This document shows, piece after piece, positions 11,580-19,875 of a DNA stretch of 52,686 nt. This DNA is from Caldovatus aquaticus. GTDB lineage: Bacteria > Pseudomonadota > Alphaproteobacteria > Acetobacterales > Acetobacteraceae. A model generated the notes under the pieces. It was given only the letters and a program-made list of their open reading frames with translations, made no database searches and was not told the origin of the DNA. The translations under genes were made by a program, and so were the position numbers. The stretch's first letter is position 1. The number at the start of each line of letters is the position of its first letter. The DNA lies in assembly GCF_019458025.1 (NCBI RefSeq), contig NZ_JAHZUY010000018.1, positions 1 to 52,686 on the forward strand, in the 5' to 3' direction.

Positions 11580-11640
11580 CCGGACCGGACGCCTGCGGAG
11601 CGGCTTCGCGCCTCCGGCGCCCGCCCTCCGCGATCCGCCC
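11580..11640 (-). repeat. Degenerate repeat copy F
   Basis: On the minus strand, GGGCGGATCGCGGAGGGCGG followed by GGCGCGAAGCCG and CCGCAGGC resembles the dispersed repeat with several mismatches. It lies in the 168-bp gap between the peptidase and threonine synthase genes. Confidence 0.3.
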
Positions 11641-11691
11641 GCGGGGCGGCCCGCTTCCCCGGCGCCGGCGCGGCCCCTACTGTGCCCCGCC

Positions 11692-13101
11692 ATGCGCTAT
11701 GTCTCGACCCGCGGCGAGGCCGCCCCGCGCGACTTCGAGGGCGTGCTGCTCGCCGGCCTCGCCGAGGACGGCGGGCTGTTCGTCCCCGAGTCCTGGCCCG
11801 TGCTCTCGGCGGCCGAATGGCGCGCCCTGCGCGGCCTGCCCTATGCCGAGCTGGCGGCGCGGCTGATCCATCCCTTCTGCGGCGCCTCCCTCTCCTTCGC
11901 GGCGCTCGCCGCGATGGCGCGCGAGGCCTATGCGGGCTTCGGCCACGCCGCGGTGGCGCCGCTCGTGCAGCTCGACCACCGCACCTTCGCCCTCGAGCTG
12001 TTCCACGGCCCGACCCTCGCCTTCAAGGACATGGCGCTGCAGCTCCTCGGGCGGCTGTTCGACCACGTGCTGGCGCGCCGCGGCGAGCGCATCACCATCG
12101 TCGGCGCCACCTCGGGCGACACCGGATCGGCGGCGATCGAGGCCTGCCGCGACCGCGCGGCGGTGGACATCGTGATCCTCCACCCGCGGGGCCGCACCTC
12201 GGAGGTGCAGCGGCGCCAGATGACCACGGTGCTCGCGCCGAACGTGCTGAACATCGCGGTCGAGGGCAGCTTCGACGACTGCCAGGACCTGGTGAAGGCG
12301 ATGTTCGCCGACGCGCCGTTCCGGCGCGAGCTGCGCCTCGCCGCGGTGAACTCCATCAACTGGGCGCGCATCGCCGCGCAGATCCCCTACTACGCGGCCG
12401 CCGCCCTCGCCCTCGGCGCGCCCGACCGGGAGGTGGCGTTCAGCGTGCCGACCGGCAATTTCGGCAACGTGCTGGCGGCCTGGGCGGCGCGGCGGATGGG
12501 GCTGCCGGTGGCGCGGCTGATCGTGGGGTCCAACCGCAACGACATCCTCGCCCGCTTCCTCGCCGCCAACGACATGTCGGTGCGCCCGGTCGAGCCTTCG
12601 CTCTCGCCCTCGATGGACATCCAGGTTTCGAGCAACTTCGAGCGGCTGCTGTTCGAGCTGCTCGGCCGCGACGCGCAGGCGACGCGCGAGGCGATGCGCC
12701 GCTTCCGCGCCGAGGGCCGGATGCCGGTGCCGGAGGCGGCCTGGCGCGCGGCGACGGCGCTGTTCGCGGGCTTCGCCCTCGACGATCCGGGCACGCTCGC
12801 CGAGATCCGGCGCCTTGCGGCGGAAAGCGGCTACCTCGCCGACCCGCACGGCGCCGTCGGCGTCGCCGCGGCGCGGGCGCGGGCGCCGGAGGACCCGGCG
12901 ATCCCGGTCGTCGCCGTCGCCACCGCCCACCCGGCCAAGTTCCCGGAGGCGGTGGAGCGGGCGACCGGCCGCCGCCCCCCCCTGCCGCCGCGCCTGGCCG
13001 ACCTATATGAGAGGACGGAACGCTACCGCGTGCTGCCGCCCGATCTCGGCGCGATCGAGGCCGCGGTGCGCGCCCACGCCCTCCGCAACGACCCCGCCTG
13101 A
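11692..13101 (+). CDS. thrC: Threonine synthase
   Basis: A PLP enzyme that converts O-phosphohomoserine to threonine and phosphate. The 469-residue length and the N-terminus MRYVSTRGEA are those of the long proteobacterial/fungal type. The PLP lysine is Lys112 in HGPTLAFKDM. The GATSGDTGSAA loop that binds PLP phosphate follows at about residue 140, and SVPTGNFGNVLA at about residue 250. The enzyme is soluble and cytosolic. The M16 peptidase gene follows 19 bp later on the same strand. Confidence 0.96.
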   Translation: MRYVSTRGEAAPRDFEGVLLAGLAEDGGLFVPESWPVLSAAEWRALRGLPYAELAARLIHPFCGASLSFAALAAMAREAYAGFGHAAVAPLVQLDHRTFALELFHGPTLAFKDMALQLLGRLFDHVLARRGERITIVGATSGDTGSAAIEACRDRAAVDIVILHPRGRTSEVQRRQMTTVLAPNVLNIAVEGSFDDCQDLVKAMFADAPFRRELRLAAVNSINWARIAAQIPYYAAAALALGAPDREVAFSVPTGNFGNVLAAWAARRMGLPVARLIVGSNRNDILARFLAANDMSVRPVEPSLSPSMDIQVSSNFERLLFELLGRDAQATREAMRRFRAEGRMPVPEAAWRAATALFAGFALDDPGTLAEIRRLAAESGYLADPHGAVGVAAARARAPEDPAIPVVAVATAHPAKFPEAVERATGRRPPLPPRLADLYERTERYRVLPPDLGAIEAAVRAHALRNDPA

Positions 13102-13120
13102 CACCAGGAAAGCCGAAGAC

Positions 13121-14386
13121 TTGAGCGAGTCCGTCCGCCTCACCCGCCTGCCCAGCGGCCTGACCGTCGTCACCGAGCGCATGCCGCGCGTCGAGACCGT
13201 CTCGATCGGCGCCTACGTCGCCGCCGGCACGCGCAACGAGCGCCCGGAGGAGAACGGCGTCTCCCACTTCCTCGAGCACATGGCCTTCAAGGGCACGGAG
13301 AAGCGCGACGCCGCCGCCATCGCGCGCGAGATCGAGGCCGTCGGCGGCCACCTCAACGCCTACACCGCGCGCGAGCAGACCGCCTACTACGCCAAGGTGC
13401 TGAAGGAGGACCTGCCGCTCGCCGCCGACATCCTCGGCGACATCCTCACCCACTCCACCTTCGTTCCCGAGGAGCTGGAGCGCGAGCGCGGCGTGATCCT
13501 GCAGGAGATCGGCCAGGCGAACGACACGCCGGACGACATCGTCTTCGACCACTTCCAGGCCACCGCCTATCCCGGCCAGCCGATGGGCCGCCCGGTGCTG
13601 GGCACCGAGGAGACGATCCGGGCGATGCCGCGCGCGGCGCTGCTCGACTACATGCGCCGCCACTACGGGCCGGAGCAGATCGTCGTCGCCGCCGCCGGCG
13701 CGCTCGAGCACGAGACGGTGGTCGAGCTGGTGCGCCGCCACTTCGCCGACCTGCCCGAGACCGCGCCGCCGCCGCCCGAGCCCGCGCGCTACGAGGGCGG
13801 CGAGTTCCGCGAGGAGCGCGACCTCGACCAGGTGCACATCGTGCTCGGCTTCCCCGCCGTGCCCTACCGGCACCCGCTCTACTGGCCGACCCAGCTCCTC
13901 TCGACGCTGCTCGGCGGCGGCATGTCCTCGCGCCTGTTCCAGGAGATCCGCGAGCGGCGCGGGCTGGTCTATTCGATCTACTCCTTCGCCTCGCCGTTCC
14001 GCGATTCGGGGATGCTCGCCATCTACGCCGGCACCGGCGAGGCGGAGGCGGAGGAGCTGATGCCGGCCACGCTCGAGGAGCTGCGCAAGGTCCAGCGCGA
14101 CGTCACCGAGGAGGAGCTGGTCCGCGCCAAGGCCCAGCTCCGCGCCTCGCTGCTGATGTCGCTCGAATCGACCGGCAGCCGGATCGAGCAGCTCGCCCGC
14201 CAGATCCAGGTGCATGGCCGCGTCATCCCGGTCGAGGAGACCAAGGCGCGGATCGCCGCCGTCACCGTCGAGCAGGTGCGCGAGGCGGCGGCGCACGCCT
14301 TCCGCGGCCGGCCGACGCTCGCCGCGATGGGGCCGGGCGGCCGGGTGCCGCGGCTGCCGGAGATCGCGGAGAGGCTCGCGGCATGA
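13121..14386 (+). CDS. M16 family zinc peptidase (processing-peptidase-like)
   Basis: A pitrilysin-family metallopeptidase close to mitochondrial processing peptidase beta. The inverted zinc motif HFLEH lies at residues 49-53, with the distal zinc-binding Glu in VILQEIGQAND about 75 residues downstream. The second half (from about residue 215) is the inactive M16C-type domain with the GGGMSSRLFQEIRE glycine-rich loop. I chose TTG 13121, behind CCAGGAAAG, because the frame has no ATG or GTG that keeps the family N-terminus SESVRLTRLPSG. That gives 421 residues, the family norm. Its end overlaps the pmbA start (ATGA). Confidence 0.93.
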   Translation: MSESVRLTRLPSGLTVVTERMPRVETVSIGAYVAAGTRNERPEENGVSHFLEHMAFKGTEKRDAAAIAREIEAVGGHLNAYTAREQTAYYAKVLKEDLPLAADILGDILTHSTFVPEELERERGVILQEIGQANDTPDDIVFDHFQATAYPGQPMGRPVLGTEETIRAMPRAALLDYMRRHYGPEQIVVAAAGALEHETVVELVRRHFADLPETAPPPPEPARYEGGEFREERDLDQVHIVLGFPAVPYRHPLYWPTQLLSTLLGGGMSSRLFQEIRERRGLVYSIYSFASPFRDSGMLAIYAGTGEAEAEELMPATLEELRKVQRDVTEEELVRAKAQLRASLLMSLESTGSRIEQLARQIQVHGRVIPVEETKARIAAVTVEQVREAAAHAFRGRPTLAAMGPGGRVPRLPEIAERLAA

Positions 14387-15732
14387 CAACGGCCGCCTCC
14401 GACCCCGTCGCGACGCTGCAGGAGCTGGTCGCCGCCGCGCGCCGCGCCGGCGCCGACGCGGCGGATGCGGTCCTCGTCGCCGGCCGCGCGCTCACCGTGC
14501 AGCGCCGGCTCGGCCGGATCGAGCAGCTCGAACGCGCCGAGGACTGCGATCTCGGCCTGCGCGTCTTCGTCGGCCGCCGCCAGGCGATCGTCTCCACCAC
14601 CGACCCCGCGCCCGCGCGCTTCGCCGCGCTCGCCGAGCGCGCGGTGGCGATGGCGCGGGCGGTGCCGGAGGATCCCTTCGCCGGCCTCCCCGAGGCGCCG
14701 GACGGCGACCCCGCGCTCGCCGCGGCGCTCGATCTCGAGGACCCGGCGGAGCCCTCCGCCGAGGACCTGATCGCCCGCGCCGCCGCGGCCGAGGAGGCGG
14801 CGCTCGCCGTCCCCGGCGTCACCAACAGCGAGGGGGCGGAGGCCGGCTGGTCGCGCAGCCTGATCGCGCTCGCCGCCAGCAACGGCTTCGCCGGGGCCTT
14901 CGTCCGCACCGGCCACTCGGTCTCCGCCACCGCGCTCGCCGGGCAGGGCACGGCGATGGAGCGCGACTACGACTTCGCGACCGCGGTGCACCTCTCCGAC
15001 CTCGAGGACCCCGCCGCCATCGGCCGCCGCGCCGGCGAGCGCGCGGTGGCGCGGCTGAACCCGCGCCGGCCGCGTACGGCGCGCCTGCCGGTGGTGTTCG
15101 ACCAGCGCGTGGCGGGCTCGCTGCTCGGCCACCTCGCGGCCGCGATCAACGGCGCGGCGGTGGCGCGCGGCACCTCCTTCCTCAAGGACCGGCTCGGCGA
15201 GCGGGTGATGGCGCCGGGCCTCGCCGTGCGCGACGATCCGCTGCGCCGCCGCGGCCTGCGCTCGCGCCCCTTCGACGGCGAGGGCATGGCGGGCGCGCCG
15301 CGCGCGGTCGTCGAGGACGGCGTGCTGACCACCTGGCTGCTCGACTGGCGCAGCGCGCGCCAGCTCGGCATGGCCTCGACCGGGCATGCGAGCCGCGGCA
15401 CCTCCGGCCCGCCGGCGCCGGCGCCGAGCAACTTCTGGCTCGCCCCCGGCGCGCCGACCCCGGCCGAGCTGATGGCCGATATCGCCGAGGGGCTCTACGT
15501 GACCGAGCTGATCGGCATGGGCGTGAACATGGTGACCGGCGACTACAGCCGCGGTGCGGCCGGCTTCATGATCCGCGGCGGCAGGCTGGCCGAGCCGGTG
15601 AGCGAGTTCACCATCGCCGGCAACCTCAAGGACATGCTCCTCCGCCTCACGCCGGCGAACGACCTGGTGTTCCGGCGGGGGACGGACTCGCCGACGGTGC
15701 GGGTCGAGGGCCTCACCCTGGCGGGGGCCTAG
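14383..15732 (+). CDS. pmbA: TldD/PmbA family metalloprotease, PmbA type
   Basis: PmbA (TldE) is the partner of TldD in a hetero-oligomeric protease that trims peptides, including microcin B17 precursors and antitoxin CcdA in E. coli. The 449-residue protein shows the conserved C-terminal signature GMGVNMVTGDYSRGAAGF and the block SFLKDRLGERV. PmbA proteins lack the zinc HExxxH of TldD, and none is seen here. No tldD is in the window. It is translationally coupled to the M16 peptidase. Confidence 0.9.
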   Translation: MTTAASDPVATLQELVAAARRAGADAADAVLVAGRALTVQRRLGRIEQLERAEDCDLGLRVFVGRRQAIVSTTDPAPARFAALAERAVAMARAVPEDPFAGLPEAPDGDPALAAALDLEDPAEPSAEDLIARAAAAEEAALAVPGVTNSEGAEAGWSRSLIALAASNGFAGAFVRTGHSVSATALAGQGTAMERDYDFATAVHLSDLEDPAAIGRRAGERAVARLNPRRPRTARLPVVFDQRVAGSLLGHLAAAINGAAVARGTSFLKDRLGERVMAPGLAVRDDPLRRRGLRSRPFDGEGMAGAPRAVVEDGVLTTWLLDWRSARQLGMASTGHASRGTSGPPAPAPSNFWLAPGAPTPAELMADIAEGLYVTELIGMGVNMVTGDYSRGAAGFMIRGGRLAEPVSEFTIAGNLKDMLLRLTPANDLVFRRGTDSPTVRVEGLTLAGA

Positions 15733-15770
15733 AGCGGATCGCGGACGGCGGGAACCGGCCGGGGGCGTGA
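15732..15770 (+). repeat. Dispersed repeat copy B
   Basis: GAGCGGATCGCGGACGGCGG followed by GAACCGGCCGGGGGCGTGA, immediately after the pmbA stop codon. It matches copy A at all but a few positions in this 39-bp core; the downstream segment diverges. Confidence 0.7.
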
Positions 15771-15899
15771 CCGGCGCGCGCCCGCCCGCGGCGGGGGCGG
15801 ATGGCGGGGCGGGGGCGGAGCGCGATCCGCGCCGCGGACCGCAGCGGCTCCGGCCGGGGAAGGCGTCCGCCACCCGGCCGGCGAACACGGAGGACAGCC

Positions 15900-16307
15900 A
15901 TGGCGACCGAGGAATGGAAGAAGGATCTCGCGCGGATGCGCGCCGAGGCGATCGCCGCCATCGCCGCCCTCGCCTCCGGCCGGCAGCAGGCCACGGCCCC
16001 GGCGCGCGAGACCGCCGCGCTCGCCATTATCGCCGCCCACCAGATCCCGGAGCTGGTCGAGGCCGGGGCGTTCCGGCCGGGCGACCTCGACGACCATGCG
16101 ATGCGGGCGATGGCGACCGTGGTGGACATCGCCGCGGGCTGGGACGACGAGGCGGAGGCCCTGGAGGCGTATGTCGGCAGCCTCGCCGAGGACGAGCTGC
16201 GCGACCTGATCGTCGCCGCGGGGCCGTGGGCGCGCGGCGTGTGGGAGACGATGGTGCCGCTCGACGAGGAGGAGAAGCGCCGGACCCTGGCGGCGCTGGG
16301 GGGCTGA
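15900..16307 (+). CDS. Unrecognised small acidic protein
   Basis: A 135-residue, soluble, mostly helical and acidic protein starting MATEEWKKDLARMRAEA and ending EEEKRRTLAALGG. No cysteine, signal peptide or membrane segment is visible. GGAGGACAGCC before ATG 15900 is a good ribosome site, and codon third positions are nearly all G/C, so it is a real gene. I do not recognise a family. It stands alone between the pmbA operon and the Tim44-like gene. Confidence 0.7.
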   Translation: MATEEWKKDLARMRAEAIAAIAALASGRQQATAPARETAALAIIAAHQIPELVEAGAFRPGDLDDHAMRAMATVVDIAAGWDDEAEALEAYVGSLAEDELRDLIVAAGPWARGVWETMVPLDEEEKRRTLAALGG

Positions 16308-16416
16308 GCGGGGCGTGCCGCTCCCCGGTCCGCCGGGGCGTCCGGCCGGATCGGCCTGCCGCGGCGGCCGCCGCGCTCGCGCGCCCCTGCCGCAGGCGGA
16401 GCGGATCGGAAGGCGG

Positions 16417-16445
16417 TCGCCATCCGTCCGAATCTTACCTATATT
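16417..16445 (+). promoter_or_regulatory. Candidate promoter of the Tim44-like gene
   Basis: TCGCCA, 17 bp, TATATT (16440-16445) lies in an unusually A/T-rich patch of this G+C-rich sequence, 37 bp before the ATG at 16482. Confidence 0.4.
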
Positions 16446-16481
16446 CAAGTTCACGGTAACCTGCCGGAGATGCCCGCCGCC

Positions 16482-17492
16482 ATGCGCCGCCTTCCGACCC
16501 TCCTCGCCGCCGCCGCGGCGGTCGCGCTCGCCCTCGCCCCCGCGCTGGCGGATGCGCGCGTGGGCGGCGGCCGCTCCTCCGGCAGCGCCGGCAGCCGCAC
16601 CTACTCGGCCCCGCCGCCGACCCAGACCGCGCCCGGCCCGGCGCGCCCGGTGGAGCGCAGCATGACCGAGCCTTCGCGCGCCAATCCCGGCCTGGCGGCG
16701 CCGGCGAGGCCGGGCATGCCCGCCGCGGGGGCGCCCGCGACCGGCGGCTTCTTCTCCCGCTCGCCCTTCCTGGCCGGGCTGATGGGCGGCCTGATCGGCG
16801 CCGGCCTCGGCGGGCTGCTGTTCGGCGGCGGCCTGTTCGGCGGGATGCATGGCTTCGCCGGGTTCCTCGGCTTCCTACTGCAGATCGCGTTGATCGCCGG
16901 GCTGGTCTGGCTCGGCCTGCGGCTGTTCCGCGCCCTGCGGGGCGGGCAGCCGGCGCCGGCGGGCGGCGTGCCGCCGCACGCCCTCGGGCGGACCGGGCAC
17001 GGCCCCGGCCTGGGCGCGGCCGGCGGCGGCCCGGCGGGCGCGGGGATGAGCGCGGCCGCCGCGCCGCACGGGGGCGAGCCGATCCGGCTCGAGAAGGCCG
17101 ACTTCGACACCTTCGAGCGCCGGCTGATCGAGGCCAACGAGGCCTGGTCGCGCCAGGACCTCGCCGCGCTGCAGCGGATCGCCACCCCTGAGATGGTGCA
17201 GTACTTCGCCGACGACCTCGCCGAACTCGCCAGCCGCGGCCTGCGCAACGAGACCCGCGACGTGCGGCTCGAGCAGGGCGACCTCGCCGATGCCTGGCGC
17301 GAGAACGGGCGCGACTACGCCCGGGTGGCGATGCGCTTCTCGATGGTGGACGTCACCCGCCGCCTTTCCGACGGCGCGGTGGTGGAGGGCGATCCGGAGC
17401 GCCGGACCGAGGCGACCGAGATCTGGACCTTCGTCCGCGCGCGCGGCGGGGAGTGGCTGATCTCGGCCATCCAGCAGACGGTGCCGGCCTGA
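16482..17492 (+). CDS. Tim44-like domain membrane protein
   Basis: About 336 residues. It has an N-terminal signal/anchor (LLAAAAAVALALAPALADA), a Gly/Pro/Ala-rich low-complexity stretch, a glycine-zipper hydrophobic region (GGLIGAGLGGLLFGGG) followed by a membrane helix, then a C-terminal Tim44-like domain from about residue 200 (FERRLIEANEAWSRQDLAALQRIATPEM). Bacterial homologues carry an NTF2-like lipid-binding domain; one of them acts in Caulobacter envelope biogenesis, and their job is otherwise unclear. ATG 16482 is preferred over 16470 because the GGAG at 16466 abuts the latter. Confidence 0.85.
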   Translation: MRRLPTLLAAAAAVALALAPALADARVGGGRSSGSAGSRTYSAPPPTQTAPGPARPVERSMTEPSRANPGLAAPARPGMPAAGAPATGGFFSRSPFLAGLMGGLIGAGLGGLLFGGGLFGGMHGFAGFLGFLLQIALIAGLVWLGLRLFRALRGGQPAPAGGVPPHALGRTGHGPGLGAAGGGPAGAGMSAAAAPHGGEPIRLEKADFDTFERRLIEANEAWSRQDLAALQRIATPEMVQYFADDLAELASRGLRNETRDVRLEQGDLADAWRENGRDYARVAMRFSMVDVTRRLSDGAVVEGDPERRTEATEIWTFVRARGGEWLISAIQQTVPA

Positions 17493-17545
17493 GCGCGCGC
17501 ATAGCCGAGCGGGAACGGCTTTGGCGCCTTGTCTGACGCACGAAC

Positions 17546-17584
17546 TCGCGCTCCCGGCTGTTTCCGGACGTCGGCAGTCCGCTC
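17546..17584 (-). repeat. Dispersed repeat copy D1
   Basis: On the minus strand this reads GAGCGGACTGCCGACG and continues to CCGGGAGCGCGA, a diverged form of the repeat core, in inverted orientation to D2 seven bases away. Confidence 0.5.
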
Positions 17585-17591
17585 TGGGGCG

Positions 17592-17660
17592 GAGCGCGGA
17601 TGGTCGGGAACGGCCGGGCGCGTGAGCCGGCCGGCAAGCAGCGCGCCGGCGCCGGTGCCG
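17592..17660 (+). repeat. Dispersed repeat copy D2
   Basis: GAGCGCGGATGGTCGGGAAC, then GGCCGGGCGCGTGAGCCGG and CGGCAAGCAGCG. The last segment is shared with copy C at 40336, where CGGCAAGCAACG forms the loop of a hairpin. Confidence 0.55.
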
Positions 17661-17832
17661 CGCGCATAGCCGAGCGGGCTCGCCTCCGCGCGCGGGTCGC
17701 GCCGGCGGGCGTGCCGGGCGCCGGCCGGGCCGCGCGCCGGAGGGCGGGGGCCTCGGCCGATCAGGCGGCGCCTCTCGCGCGCATGTCCCGGCGGGAGCCT
17801 GCGCCGCGGCACGGCCCTCCTCCTCGCCCCCC

Positions 17833-17880
17833 GAGCGACCGCGGACGGCTGCGGGGAGCCGGGGGCGTGAACCGACTCCC
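17833..17880 (+). repeat. Dispersed repeat copy E
   Basis: GAGCGACCGCGGACGGC followed by GGGGGCGTGAACCGACTCC. It matches the core of copies A and B with a one-base insertion after GGC. Confidence 0.55.
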
Positions 17881-18119
17881 GCGCCGCATCCGGGCGGACC
17901 CGGCGTCGCGGCGCTGATCGCGCTGCCGGTCTCCGGGCCGCCGTCGCCCGGCACGGGGCGGGCCGAGCCGGGCCGGGGGTGACGCGGCGCGGGCTCCGTC
18001 CGGCCCTCGCCTTCCGCTCCCCCTCCTCTTGCCCCCGCGCCGCCGATCGGGTCCGGTTGCGCCAGGCACGCCGCGCATCCGCGGGCGGATGCGATGGCCG
18101 GGCGAAGGGAGATCCGGGG

Positions 18120-19781
18120 ATGCAGCAGCCGATGACGACGCCGGGGGAGGCGTCCACGCCGGGGGCCGACGACCTGCCGCGCAACGCGGCCAACCACGTG
18201 CCGCTGTCGCCCGTCTCGTTCCTGTTCCGCGCCGCCCGCGTCTGGGGCGGGCGCGTCGGGGTGGTGCACGGGCCGCGGCGCATCACCTATGCGGCGCTGC
18301 TCGAACGCTCGCGCCGCCTGGCCTCCGCCCTGGTGCGGGCAGGCGTCGGCCCGGGCGAGGCGGTCGCCGCGCTGCTGCCGAACGTGCCGGAGATGCTGGA
18401 GGCGCATTACGGCGTGCCGATGGCCGGCGCGGTGCTGTGCCCGATCAACACCCGGCTCGACGCGGCGACGATCGGCTTCATCCTGCGCCACTCCGGCGCG
18501 CGGGTGTTCGTGGCGGACCGCGAATACGCCGCCGTCGCCGCCGGCGCGCTCGCCGCGATGGAAGGGCCGCGGCCGCGCGTCGTCGTGGTGGACGATCCGC
18601 TCGGGCCGGGCGGCGCCGCGCTCGACGGCACGCCCTACGAGGAATTCCTCGCCTCCGGCGACCCGGATTTCGCGCCGCGCCCGCTCGCGGACGAGTGGGC
18701 GGCGATCTCGCTCTCCTACACCTCCGGCACGACGGGCGACCCGAAGGGCGTGGTGATCCACCACCGTGGCGCCTACCTCAACGCCTGCGGCAACGCGCTC
18801 GCCTTCGAGCTCACGCCGCGCAGCGTCTATCTCTGGACGCTGCCGATGTTCCACTGCAACGGCTGGACCTACACCTGGGCGGTGACGCTCGCGGGCGGGG
18901 TGCATGTCTGCCTGCGCCGCGTCGAGCCGGCGGCGATCTTCCGCCTGGTCGCCGAGGAGGGGGTGACGCATCTCTGCGCCGCGCCGGTGGTGCTGACCAT
19001 GCTGATCCACGCGCCGGCCGAGGTGCAGCGCCGCCCGGCGCAGGTCGTGAAGGTCGCGACCGGCGGCGCCGCCCCGCCTTCCGCCGTGATCGCGAAGATG
19101 GAGGCGATGGGCTTCTCCGTCCTGCACCTCTACGGCCTGACCGAGAGCTACGGCCCCTCGCTGCTCTGCGCCTGGCAGCCGGGGCTCGAGGACCGCCCGC
19201 TGGAGGAGCGCGCCGCCTTCATGGCCCGCCAGGGCGTGCCGCTGCCGACGCTCGAGGACGCGACGGTGCTCGACCAGGCGACCGGCCGCCCGGTGCCGGC
19301 GGACGGCGCGTCCCTCGGCGAGATCGCGCTGCGCGGCAACACCATCATGAAGGGCTACCTGCGCAACCCGAAGGCCAACGAGTCGGTGTTCGTCGCGGGC
19401 TGGTTCCGCACCGGCGACCTCGGCGTGCTGCACCCGGACGGCTACATCGAGGTGAAGGACCGCGCCAAGGACATCGTCATCTCCGGCGGCGAGAACATCT
19501 CCTCGCTCGAGGTCGAGGAGGCGCTGTACCGCCACCCGGACGTGATGGAGGCGGCGGTGGTGGCGCATCCGGACGAGAAGTGGGGCGAGGTGCCGCACGC
19601 CTTCGTCACGCTGAAGCCGGAGGCGGAGGGGCGGGTGAGCGCGGAGGACATCATCGCCTGGTGCCGCGGCCGGCTGGCCCGCTTCAAGGTGCCGAAATAC
19701 GTCACCTTCGGCCCGCTGCCGAAGACGGCGACGGGGAAGATCCAGAAGTTCGAGCTGCGCGCGCGGGTGCGGGGCGGATGA
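18120..19781 (+). CDS. Acyl-CoA synthetase (AMP-forming)
   Basis: An ANL-superfamily ligase that activates a carboxylic acid with ATP and CoA through an acyl-adenylate. It has 553 residues. The P-loop-like motif YTSGTTGDPKG lies near residues 200-210. The YGLTE motif, the GWFRTGDLG hinge region and the C-terminal catalytic Lys in KTATGKIQK are all present. It is closest in look to medium-chain and methylmercaptopropionate-type ligases (NHVPLSPVSFLFRAA at the start), but the substrate cannot be told from sequence. It starts the acyl-CoA degradation cluster. ATG 18120 follows AAGGGAGATCCGGGG. Confidence 0.92.
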   Translation: MQQPMTTPGEASTPGADDLPRNAANHVPLSPVSFLFRAARVWGGRVGVVHGPRRITYAALLERSRRLASALVRAGVGPGEAVAALLPNVPEMLEAHYGVPMAGAVLCPINTRLDAATIGFILRHSGARVFVADREYAAVAAGALAAMEGPRPRVVVVDDPLGPGGAALDGTPYEEFLASGDPDFAPRPLADEWAAISLSYTSGTTGDPKGVVIHHRGAYLNACGNALAFELTPRSVYLWTLPMFHCNGWTYTWAVTLAGGVHVCLRRVEPAAIFRLVAEEGVTHLCAAPVVLTMLIHAPAEVQRRPAQVVKVATGGAAPPSAVIAKMEAMGFSVLHLYGLTESYGPSLLCAWQPGLEDRPLEERAAFMARQGVPLPTLEDATVLDQATGRPVPADGASLGEIALRGNTIMKGYLRNPKANESVFVAGWFRTGDLGVLHPDGYIEVKDRAKDIVISGGENISSLEVEEALYRHPDVMEAAVVAHPDEKWGEVPHAFVTLKPEAEGRVSAEDIIAWCRGRLARFKVPKYVTFGPLPKTATGKIQKFELRARVRGG

Positions 19782-19875
19782 CGGGCGCGCCGGCCATCTC
19801 CCGCGCCGGCGCCGGTCGCCGAGGGGCGGACCCGGCGGGGAGCGCGCGCCGGCCCCGGCGGAGGGGCTAGCGCCG

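Larger units (their letters stand above)
17496..17678 (+). repeat. 18-bp direct repeat pair flanking an inverted repeat
   Basis: CGCGCATAGCCGAGCGGG occurs at 17496-17513 and again at 17661-17678, 165 bp apart. The interval contains the head-to-head repeat copies D1 and D2. Confidence 0.7.
17493..18119. other. Gene-free repeat-rich region
   Basis: About 630 bp without a supportable gene; the open frames here have mixed third positions. It contains an inverted pair of the dispersed repeat (17546-17584 and 17592-17625), a third copy at 17833, and an 18-bp direct repeat (17496-17513 and 17661-17678). The promoter of the downstream acyl-CoA synthetase gene must lie here but was not identified. 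Confidence 0.6.

Noticed and set aside
17600-17917. 105-codon frame in the repeat region
   Set aside because: It runs through two repeat copies, has mixed third positions and no ribosome site.
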